From: CAYVIB01 sp964451365
GTDB taxonomy: Bacteria; Pseudomonadota; Gammaproteobacteria; Pseudomonadales; Cellvibrionaceae
Length of the DNA: 64,000 nucleotides
Direction of reading: 5' to 3'
NCBI GenBank assembly: GCA_964451365.1
Contig: CAYVIB010000013.1
Location: 1 to 64,000 of the forward strand
Shown: piece after piece, positions 1 to 6,024 of the stretch
Layout of the letters: every line of letters starts with the position of its first letter
Position numbering within the stretch: the first letter of the stretch is position 1
The notes under the pieces: model-generated
Databases searched by the model: none
Seen by the model: only the letters and a program-made list of their open reading frames with translations
What the model was told of the DNA's origin: nothing
Made by a program: the position numbers and the translations under genes

Positions 1-94
1 TCGAAGAGCAGGATGTTGCTTAACTGAGTGTGCGTATTTTTAGGGTAAGACCAAGCCGTCTCAACAGAATGGAACGGATTTATTTAATTCAGTG

Positions 95-123
95 AAGCCC
101 TGACCAACTGGTCAGGGCTTTTT
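95..123 (+). terminator. Rho-independent terminator
   Basis: A perfect 11-bp stem (95-105 pairing with 110-120) closes a 4-nt loop and runs into a T tract. It probably ends a plus-strand gene lying left of the window. A reading frame that could be the tail of such a gene stops at 21-23, but too little is visible to name it. Confidence 0.85.
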
Positions 124-216
124 GCATTAAGGCTTGCCGTTTATGCTGGCTTGTTTGCTAGCCCCCGGAAACGCCAGCGCATTAAGCAAATCCACCCCAT
201 CGCAGAACACAACACC

Positions 217-300
217 ATGTAACAAAGCCAAGCACAGCGACAGCTTTTCCGTTCCGGCTTCGCCTCCACTACAAAGCTGCGCGTGTTGGCGGCGTTAAGT
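217..300 (+). other. attC-type recombination site 1
   Basis: The left arm opens with TAACAAAGCC (220-229) and the right arm closes with the core site GTTAAGT (294-300), a full match to the attC consensus GTTRRRY. The arms pair over most of their length (for example CAGCTTT near 241 with AAAGCTG near 273), with a few unpaired bases, as expected of a folded attC bottom strand. Confidence 0.65.
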
Positions 301-354
301 GCTGGTGTATATTTTGCCTATTGTCCGAAACTAGAAACGGATAGGTAGCTTACT

Positions 355-747
355 ATGCAAATAACATCTGCAACGCAAGTTTTACGACCCTTAGATTACG
401 GATTGCAAAACAAAGCCGGCCAAAATTTGCCGCATCGGCAAGATGTTGCCGTGTCAAATACTGCGCAAGCATATGACTTCAATAACATATCTCCGTGTGA
501 AATATCTGAGCTAGTCAGATCCGGAGAAATAGAGCTTTCTCATTTTATTCTAGCCCTACCGGAGAGCGGAATAGACTTAGCGAAAGATGTCAGTTTGCAA
601 ATGGATGAAGCATTTCGTAAAAGAATAGATTTCATAGGCTTGCTCAAAGAACAAATTTCATACCGTTCTTCAGAAAATATGCCCGTTGAGCTCCACCGCA
701 ACCTATTTACAAGCATAGAAAGCATGCATGGTATGCCGCAAAATTAG
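355..747 (+). CDS. Cassette-encoded orphan protein, 130 aa
   Basis: I do not recognise this protein. It is 130 residues, with no signal peptide, no membrane segment and no cysteines beyond one. It has a polar, low-complexity N-terminus (about residues 1-40) followed by a predicted helical part from about residue 50. It lies between attC-type sites at 217-300 and 772-888, so it would be a single-gene integron cassette. The spacing from the left core site to the ATG is about 54 nt. The N-terminus begins MQI, as does the gene in the next cassette, but the two do not otherwise align convincingly by eye. Codon use is AT-rich compared with the core genes further right. Confidence 0.65.
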   Translation: MQITSATQVLRPLDYGLQNKAGQNLPHRQDVAVSNTAQAYDFNNISPCEISELVRSGEIELSHFILALPESGIDLAKDVSLQMDEAFRKRIDFIGLLKEQISYRSSENMPVELHRNLFTSIESMHGMPQN

Positions 748-771
748 CGGCGTCGATGAATTTGCATAGAC

Positions 772-888
772 ACTTAACAAGGCGCTGCAGCCGAGCTGCA
801 TTGCGCCGCTTCGGTTTGTGGGCTCGCTGCACACATTTTCCCACAAACCTATGCTCTGCAATGCAGCCGCCTGAGCGCGGCGTTACAT
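772..888 (+). other. attC-type recombination site 2
   Basis: This is the clearest of the three sites. It starts with ACTTAAC (772-778, matching RYYYAAC) and ends at GTTACAT (882-888). The two arms pair almost end to end. GGTTTGTGGG (823-832 region) is complementary to CCCACAAACC (840-849), and GCTGCATTGC near 795 is complementary to GCAATGCAGC near 858. The loop is about 8-18 nt. Total length of about 117 nt is within the range of long attC sites such as the Vibrio VCR repeats. Confidence 0.75.
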
Positions 889-980
889 GTTTCGCAAACT
901 GGAAATTCAGAGTATTTAGAAATAAAATTGGCATTCTGATTGCTGGGTACGGTTCAGGATAACGATTAAGGAGTCAGGCT

Positions 981-1463
981 ATGCAAATTTCTGGAATATC
1001 GAATAACCATTACGAACCGATAAATACCTCTGTATCTTCTCAGTCCAAGCAACTAAATAATACTAATAATGTGCCTACTCGAGAGTCGAGTGTTACGCTT
1101 TCGCCGGAAGCTATGGCAGAATTTGAAAAGCTGGCAATGTACACGGAACAAGCTGGAGCGTTTCTGCCAAAAGTCACAGTATTGAACAACCCTGACTCTC
1201 ATAAAATAGGTTATGGAGCTTGGGCTGAGGGTTTCCAGAACACTTTTAAAAACGAGCTAAGTGAGTATGGTGATAAATTTAAGGGTTATTACGAAGAAAC
1301 CAAAATTGATCATGGCATATTCACAGTAGATGATCATTATGAGAAAGTTTTGAGCTTAAAAGGCGGAAACATTGAGTTTCAGCAAACCTTTGAAGATAAG
1401 TTGAAAAATGATCCAAGAATGCTTGAGTTAATGAGTATGTTGGGAATAAAACAGCCAGCATAA
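981..1463 (+). CDS. Cassette-encoded orphan protein, 160 aa
   Basis: Unrecognised 160-residue soluble protein with a strong ribosome site (AAGGAG, 968-973) before the ATG. The first 45 residues are rich in Ser, Asn, Thr and Gln and look unstructured. A short segment VTLSPEAMAEFEKL follows, of a kind often seen in uncharacterised cytoplasmic proteins, then a mainly helical, charged C-terminal half. There is no signal peptide. It is flanked by attC-type palindromes on both sides (772-888 and 1527-1625), which marks it as an integron cassette gene. The function is unknown. Confidence 0.7.
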   Translation: MQISGISNNHYEPINTSVSSQSKQLNNTNNVPTRESSVTLSPEAMAEFEKLAMYTEQAGAFLPKVTVLNNPDSHKIGYGAWAEGFQNTFKNELSEYGDKFKGYYEETKIDHGIFTVDDHYEKVLSLKGGNIEFQQTFEDKLKNDPRMLELMSMLGIKQPA

Positions 1464-1526
1464 TTTAAGTATTCCGGTAAATTGTTGCCACACCGGCAAT
1501 GTTTTTCCACTGTACTAACCTGACAC

Positions 1527-1625
1527 ATGTAACAAGCAGCTGCACTGGACTCCGCAAACTGTCGCGCTTTTTGCTTTCGCAAAAACACGCACCAATTTGC
1601 TCCACCAGTGAGCTGGGCGTAGGCC
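1527..1625 (+). other. attC-type recombination site 3 (degenerate core)
   Basis: The left arm starts TAACAAGCAG (1530-1539). The right arm contains CACCAGTGAGCTG (1603-1615), which pairs with CAGCTGCACTGG (1537-1548) apart from bulges. The right-hand core reads GTAGGCC instead of GTTAGGC, as if one T had been lost. A small T5G/CA5 hairpin lies in the centre. The missing base may make the site poorly active. Confidence 0.55.
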
Positions 1626-1647
1626 GATCAATCATACGAACGAAGAA

Positions 1648-1764
1648 ATGAGTTGGCTCCCAAATGACATTGTGAGTTTTGCATGGGGTTTGTTTATTGC
1701 CGGGATTGCTATGACCGCTACTGGCTTCTACGTGAAGCAGGGAAAGAACTATGGGGGATTCTAA
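1648..1764 (+). CDS. Small single-pass membrane protein, 38 aa
   Basis: The ATG at 1648 opens a 38-codon frame ending at a TAA at 1762-1764. It encodes a polar start, one clear hydrophobic segment (about residues 9-29) and a basic tail. It begins 23 nt after the third attC-type site, the usual position for a cassette gene. It overlaps the gene annotated at 1683-2018 in another frame. The two frames would join if one base were changed in the G5 run at 1752-1756, giving a membrane anchor, a Pro-rich linker and a soluble domain. Either this is a real micro-protein or it is the true N-terminus of a frameshifted gene. Confidence 0.4.
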   Translation: MSWLPNDIVSFAWGLFIAGIAMTATGFYVKQGKNYGGF

Positions 1765-2018
1765 AAAATAAACTGAAGCCACCTGCGAAGCCTCCGCCAG
1801 AGCCTGTCCAAGTCGATGACCGATTTAGACCGATAATATATTCTGAAGAGGATTGCCGATGGGTGCGCCACGAAAGCCTGTCCCGCTATGAACAAAACGG
1901 TTATTTTTACTACCCTCATCCTTCCAACGGTGGCAAGGTGGTTCGTGGTTACGGACGAGAGGCGAGTTATTTAATGGTCAATCCAAATGCAAAAAAAGAA
2001 ATACATAGATACCCATAA
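1683..2018 (+). CDS. Orphan protein, possibly 3' part of a frameshifted cassette gene
   Basis: The open frame is 111 codons, but there is no ribosome site before the ATG at 1683. The first about 25 codons overlap the more convincing membrane segment in the 1648 frame. The trustworthy part begins near residue 28: a Lys/Pro-rich stretch KLKPPAKPPPEP, then about 70 residues rich in Tyr, Arg and Glu. No family was recognised. The simplest reading is one membrane-anchored protein (start 1648) whose gene has suffered, or uses, a -1 shift in the G5 run near 1752. It sits at the end of the cassette array. Confidence 0.45.
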   Translation: MGFVYCRDCYDRYWLLREAGKELWGILKNKLKPPAKPPPEPVQVDDRFRPIIYSEEDCRWVRHESLSRYEQNGYFYYPHPSNGGKVVRGYGREASYLMVNPNAKKEIHRYP

Positions 2019-2063
2019 TTAAAAAATAAATCCAAAAATCGTAAACATTTTCGGTAGCGCTCT

Positions 2064-2495
2064 TTAGGAATCTATTAATTGGTAGTGGAGGCGGGCACGA
2101 CAGTGAAAAAGCTGCCAAAAGTCCAGATTCGGGGCGGAGTTATCCTGGCTGGATTTCAGAGATGGTTGTGGGCAATCGGTTTCTTTAACCAAAACCTGCT
2201 TGCAGAGCGTGAGCCCAGGGCTTCGGCGGTAGCCAAAAACGCTGAGAGCTTTCTTCATTGAATGGTAGCTACCAATCAGCCCCTTGAACCGACTTTCAAA
2301 GTGCTTGCTCATGTATAGGAAGTGCTTTGGCTCAATTTCAAGTCGATCAAGAATTGGAGGTAGGTTAGCTGGAATAGTACCTCTTTTGTCGTCACGAAGG
2401 CTTCTACCAGTCCAATCGATGAGTTCCAGGTAGTCATCCAGTTTAAAGGGAAGGCCTTCTGGCATGGACTCTCGCGGATTGCTGACAAATGCCAT
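2064..2495 (-). pseudogene. C-terminal fragment of an IS200-like/REP-associated (Y1) transposase
   Basis: The first about 90 residues match the C-terminal part of the large Y1-type transposases common in marine gammaproteobacteria. Hallmark stretches are YLELIDWTGR, DDKRGTIP and LPPILDRLEI, followed by an HFESRF-type segment. The catalytic HUH region and the tyrosine, which lie in the N-terminal half of such proteins (about 300 residues in full), are absent. The sequence upstream on the minus strand belongs to something else. The gene is therefore a truncated remnant. The family assignment is from remembered motifs. Confidence 0.7.
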
Positions 2496-2602
2496 TAAGT
2501 CGGTGGGTTGGACAACGGGGTATACAGTGTGGAGTTAGAATGTTCAACCATTACGATGGGTGTCTGGCAACTGGTCTGGCAACTGTCTTGTCTAGCAACT
2601 GT

Positions 2603-2650
2603 CTTGGACGATGAGGCCGACGGCGCCATGTTGAAGTCCATCGGCGACCG
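2603..2650 (+). pseudogene. Fragment of an exoD-like gene
   Basis: Positions 2622-2650 match 5455-5483, inside the ExoD-like gene further right, with one mismatch in 29 nt. The flanking GATGAGGCCGAC (2610-2621) matches the codons just upstream in that gene after a short deletion. Only about 15 codons survive and no reading frame is kept on either side. It is a decayed partial copy, not a functional gene. Confidence 0.55.
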
Positions 2651-2765
2651 GTAGTCACAAGGATGTCCACACACAATAGAAACCGGTGCAGAAATTGAAT
2701 GTCCAAATAGCACCAGGCTTACGCTTGGTAATAAATCATTCAACTTTCAAATTGAGGATAGCACC

Positions 2766-3041
2766 ATGAAAAACAAGGTAGCATCGGGGATCATTTTAAC
2801 TGCAACTGTCTCATCTGCTCTTGGCATCTCCCAAGTGTTTGCCGCAGAGCGGCCACCAGAAGATTCCAAGCCGTTAGTTGAAATCATCCAAATGTTAGAA
2901 GCACAAGGCTATGCCCCAATAACAGAGATTTCAATGGATGATGGATTTTGGGAGGTTGAGGCCTACAAGAATAACGAGGAGCGTGAGCTGAAGGTCAATC
3001 CATCAACTGGCGAGATAATTTCCGATCGAAAAGATAACTGA
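2766..3041 (+). CDS. PepSY-domain periplasmic protein
   Basis: This 91-residue protein has a clear signal peptide (residues 1-26, ending VFAAE). A single PepSY-like domain (PF13670 type) follows: a helix (LVEIIQMLEAQG), then strands with IDDGFWEVEAYKN-like spacing, and the end motif LKVNPSTGEII. Such small proteins sit in the periplasm and are often partners of sensor kinases or proteases, but the target is unknown here. A GAGG ribosome site (2753-2756) precedes the ATG. It is intact although surrounded by gene remnants. Confidence 0.8.
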   Translation: MKNKVASGIILTATVSSALGISQVFAAERPPEDSKPLVEIIQMLEAQGYAPITEISMDDGFWEVEAYKNNEERELKVNPSTGEIISDRKDN

Positions 3042-3122
3042 TAGTTAACAAACCTAAACAAGCAAAGGCAGCGGACGCGACTTATTCAAATCGAAAGGGA
3101 CTGGGCGGATGGCATCACCTGA

Positions 3123-3254
3123 TTACACGATATGCGCGTCGAAATTGCCATGATGCGTACGCCGGACGGCCGTAGCCGGATCGAGCTGTCCTGCGTTATC
3201 GCGCCGCCCGGTGTTGTCGATCACCGTAGCGCGCCAGTGACAGCATTTTTTTAA
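3123..3254 (+). pseudogene. Remnant of a VOC (glyoxalase/bleomycin resistance family) gene
   Basis: From 3132 the frame reads MRVEIAMMRTPDGRSRIE, then a segment ending VDHRSAP before a stop at 3252-3254. This is the typical middle of small VOC-family proteins, in which a D-M-R-V-E-x-A-M segment precedes the metal-binding Glu of the TPDG...ELS strand. A stop codon lies in frame just upstream (3120-3122) and the C-terminal half is missing. The piece is therefore non-functional. The assignment rests on motif memory over about 37 residues. Confidence 0.55.
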
Positions 3255-3400
3255 TCTTCCGACTCCCGACACGTTATCGCGAACTTATGCCGGGATTCGC
3301 AAAGCTCATCCCAACCTACGGCTAAGTCTTTGATTTTGGGAGAAAAGCCGGTACCGAAGCGTTCGGTCACATTTTTGCGATAAGTCCACTCGGGCGCCAT
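3251..3400 (-). CDS. Possible small protein, 49 aa
   Basis: A minus-strand frame of 50 codons runs from the ATG at 3400 to the TAA at 3251-3253, abutting the end of the VOC remnant. It is charged and soluble, begins MAPEWTYRKN and has two cysteines. No family is recognised. There is a weak GGA upstream of the start. It may be the tail or a remnant of a larger gene. The rest of 3042-3488 shows nothing else I can support. Confidence 0.25.
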   Translation of the reverse strand: MAPEWTYRKNVTERFGTGFSPKIKDLAVGWDELCESRHKFAITCRESED

Positions 3401-3488
3401 TTTTCAAGTTCCACGCCAACATGCCTTGCAATGGCATAGTTGTAATATTAGGCTGTAGCACCCCTCCCCACTATAACTATCCATAATC

Positions 3489-4406
3489 ATGCCACCGGCT
3501 GAATCGATCGACCAAATCGAAGTAAGCATATTGATTGTGTGCTACAAGTCAGAAAGGGATATCAGCGTGTGCCTGGAAAGCATTTTCAGGCACGTTACCT
3601 GCCGTTTCGAAATTCTGTTGTTGGATAATTTCGGCGATGGTACGGTCGCTTTGGTAAAGGAACAATTCAAAACCATCCGGGTAGTGGAAAACAGCGGCAA
3701 CATCGGGTTTGGTCCGGCAAACAATCGTCTGGCAGCTTTTGCCCGTGGAAAGTACCTGCTGCTGCTGAATCCCGACACCTATATGGACTATGACGCTGTT
3801 TCGCCTTTGCTTCTGGCAGCGGAACGTTATCCAAAGCCGGGTATTTGGGGAGGGTTTACCTGCTACCCCGATGGCAGCCCGGAGCCCAGCTCGCAACAGT
3901 TTTCCCCCACGCTAAAAAACGAATTGCTGCTGCTCGCGGGCTTAAAATCAAGAATAAAAACGACTACGCCACTGGATGACAATTATGATTCCAATGAAAT
4001 TGCCTCCGGCGCCTTCATGCTTGTTTGCCATGCCTTGTGGCGGGATTTGAACGGATTCGATACCTCATTTTTTCTGTATAGCGAAGAAGTGGATTTTTGC
4101 CTTCGCGCGAGACGACAGCGCAACGCGCTGCCGGTACTTGTCAGGCAGGCAAAAATATTTCATCACGAAGGCAACAGTTCCAGCAATGCCGATCGCATTA
4201 TTTATACCTTTCGCGGCAAGATGCACCTGACGCGAAAATATCGCGACCGTGGCTACGTACTGCTGTTGTTTATCGTTTTGTGGCTCTACGTCACATCTCG
4301 TGCAATCCTGGGCCTTTTTCTTCCGGGCGAGCGCGGGCGAGAAAAGAGGGAGCTGTATTCAAAGGCCGCGACCCAACCCATGTCCTGGTACTTCGGTTAT
4401 AGGTAA
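3489..4406 (+). CDS. Family 2 glycosyltransferase (rhamnosyltransferase-like)
   Basis: A GT-A fold GT2 enzyme transferring a sugar from an activated nucleotide donor, probably in surface polysaccharide synthesis. The N-terminal nucleotide-binding strand is VSILIVCYKS (residues about 10-20), and NSGNIGFGPANN (about 68-79) is the usual GT2 acceptor-side motif. The metal-binding DXD appears as LNPDT (about 97-101), and a late S-G-A-F-M block (about 175) and E-E-V-D-F (about 200) match WbbL-type rhamnosyltransferases. The C-terminus (about 250-275) has one hydrophobic helix that could tether it to the membrane. It is followed after 5 nt by a second GT2 gene, so the two are almost certainly cotranscribed. 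The exact sugar cannot be read. Confidence 0.85.
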   Translation: MPPAESIDQIEVSILIVCYKSERDISVCLESIFRHVTCRFEILLLDNFGDGTVALVKEQFKTIRVVENSGNIGFGPANNRLAAFARGKYLLLLNPDTYMDYDAVSPLLLAAERYPKPGIWGGFTCYPDGSPEPSSQQFSPTLKNELLLLAGLKSRIKTTTPLDDNYDSNEIASGAFMLVCHALWRDLNGFDTSFFLYSEEVDFCLRARRQRNALPVLVRQAKIFHHEGNSSSNADRIIYTFRGKMHLTRKYRDRGYVLLLFIVLWLYVTSRAILGLFLPGERGREKRELYSKAATQPMSWYFGYR

Positions 4407-4411
4407 ATATT

Positions 4412-5248
4412 ATGCTTACAGTCATTATCCCCGCGTATAACGAAGAAAGTGTGATTGATGCGTGTCTGGAAAGTATTTTGAACCAGGAAGGTGATTCAGA
4501 ATTCGAAATTATCGTAGCCGCAAATGGTTGTTCGGACCGAACCATGGAGCTTGCTACAAAGCGGCTTTCCAACAACAGTAAAAACCTGCCATACACCATT
4601 TTGAATCTTTCGGAAGGAAACAAAAATAAGGCTCTGAATGCCGCCGATAAAATTGCAAAATACGCCGCCCGGGTTTATCTCGATGCCGATGTCGTGTGTG
4701 GAAAAAACCTGCTTGCGGAACTTGACAGCATACTCGAATGCAAAAAACCCGTTTTTGCCACCGGTACCATGGAAATCGATACCGGCCGCTCGTTTACCGC
4801 CAATTCCTATGCAAGGATCTGGCGCGCCACGCCTTACATTCAGGAGTCGATTCCCGGATGCGGGTGCTATGCGGTAAACGAAGCCGGTCGAAAATTATGG
4901 AAAGAGTTTCCAACCATTCACTCGGACGATAAGTTTGTACGGCTTCTGTTTCCCCGGGTGGATCGGCTGCAGGTCAACGCAAAATATTTTTGGCCGATGC
5001 CCCAAGGGCTGAGAAATTTACTGAAAGTTCGAATTCGCTGGATACGTGGAAACCGGCAACTGGCTCACCGCCACCCGGAGGTCCTGGTCAATGACAGCGC
5101 CAGGTTCAGGATGAATACACAGTTTTTCCGGACCATGATAAAACATCCGGTTTCGACAGCGGTCTTTTTTACCGTGTATACGCTTGCCGCTTTGCGGGCT
5201 TACATGGAACCGGTGGGGGATTACGTATTTTGGAGTCGCGCGAGATAA
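4412..5248 (+). CDS. Family 2 glycosyltransferase
   Basis: A GT2 enzyme of 278 residues. It opens with LTVIIPAYNEES (residues 2-13), carries the N-G-C-S-D-R-T turn (about 37-43), and has the metal-binding block YLDADVVC (about 88-95). Further along are ESIPGCGCYA (about 148) and a D-D-K-F element (about 171), as in the acceptor/base region of GT2 synthases, plus a basic RIRWIRGNRQ stretch (about 210-219). The C-terminus has a weak hydrophobic segment. It begins 5 nt after the previous GT2 gene. It probably works on the same glycan. Confidence 0.85.
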   Translation: MLTVIIPAYNEESVIDACLESILNQEGDSEFEIIVAANGCSDRTMELATKRLSNNSKNLPYTILNLSEGNKNKALNAADKIAKYAARVYLDADVVCGKNLLAELDSILECKKPVFATGTMEIDTGRSFTANSYARIWRATPYIQESIPGCGCYAVNEAGRKLWKEFPTIHSDDKFVRLLFPRVDRLQVNAKYFWPMPQGLRNLLKVRIRWIRGNRQLAHRHPEVLVNDSARFRMNTQFFRTMIKHPVSTAVFFTVYTLAALRAYMEPVGDYVFWSRAR

Positions 5249-5379
5249 ACGCGTGCGGGCATAACGTAAGGCGGCTCCGCCATCAGCCGGAAAATTCAGG
5301 AAAAGCCAGGAAAGAAATTGGCCTGCCGGATGCATAATTTTAATGCCTGTGGGAAGTCCGTGTGGTAAAGGAGATGTGT

Positions 5380-5961
5380 ATGGCGGACCTGACCAACCTG
5401 ACTCAAGTGCTGGATCATCTTGATGACAAGGCCGATGGCGACAAGCTGACGGTGGGCGCCATGTTGAAGTCCGTCGGCGACCGTGGCTTCGGACCGCTGA
5501 TTCTGGCCGCGGCGCTTATTGAGATACTGCCGACAGGGGCGATACCCGGCGTTCCCACGCTGGTGGCTATCGCCGTTGTTATTTTATCCTTTCAGCTGGT
5601 GCTTGGAAGAAAATGCCCCTGGTTACCCAAAAAGCTGCGCAGCAAAGGGTTCAGCAGGGAAAAATATAATAAGGCGCGGGAAAAATCCAAGCCTGTAACC
5701 ACACGTATCGATCGCGTTTTCAAACCTCGCCTTCACGCTCTGACCACGCCGCTGGCTTCCAAAGTTGTGGCTGTGGCCTGCATTGTCCTGGCAGTCACCA
5801 TGCCGCCCCTGGAGTTTGTGCCGTTTGCGAGTTCGGTCCCGTCCGTGGCCATTGCGCTGCTTGCCATTGGCCTTACCGCGCAAGATGGTCTGTTTGTTCT
5901 GCTGGGGCTTATTGCGACGATGGGCAGTTTGCTAACGGCGATCGTGTTGCTGGTTGGATGA
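5380..5961 (+). CDS. ExoD-like exopolysaccharide synthesis membrane protein
   Basis: A member of the ExoD family (named after a Sinorhizobium gene needed for exopolysaccharide and alkali tolerance; molecular role unknown). It has an N-terminal soluble part with L-T-V-G-A-M-L-K-S-V-G-D-R-G-F-G, then hydrophobic segments at about 40-75, 125-150 and 155-190. The ATG at 5380 is preferred over in-frame starts at 5362 and 5374, because AAGGAG at 5368-5373 is correctly spaced only for it. That gives 193 residues, normal for the family. It follows the two GT2 genes by 130 nt and may share their role. A fragment of the same sequence occurs at 2603-2650. Confidence 0.8.
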   Translation: MADLTNLTQVLDHLDDKADGDKLTVGAMLKSVGDRGFGPLILAAALIEILPTGAIPGVPTLVAIAVVILSFQLVLGRKCPWLPKKLRSKGFSREKYNKAREKSKPVTTRIDRVFKPRLHALTTPLASKVVAVACIVLAVTMPPLEFVPFASSVPSVAIALLAIGLTAQDGLFVLLGLIATMGSLLTAIVLLVG

Positions 5962-6024
5962 GGCGGACAAAGGTGGAATAGGGCGGTCCGACCGGCCCGC
6001 CCAACAGAATTTGAAAGAATTACC

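Larger units (their letters stand above)
217..2030 (+). mobile_element. Integron-like gene cassette array
   Basis: Three attC-like palindromes (217-300, 772-888, 1527-1625) alternate with short, AT-rich orphan genes, all on the plus strand. Each gene sits just upstream of a palindrome, which is the normal cassette layout. No integrase gene is visible, so the integrase and attI would have to lie left of the window, or this is a detached piece (a CALIN-type cluster). The array fades out after the gene ending at 2018, where no fourth attC was found. The sites are read directly; membership of an integron is inferred from attC architecture. Confidence 0.7.

Noticed and set aside
2495..2743. Minus-strand frame of 82 codons next to the transposase remnant
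   Set aside because: Ser/Pro-rich, no start signal, overlaps the exoD fragment and is probably noise.
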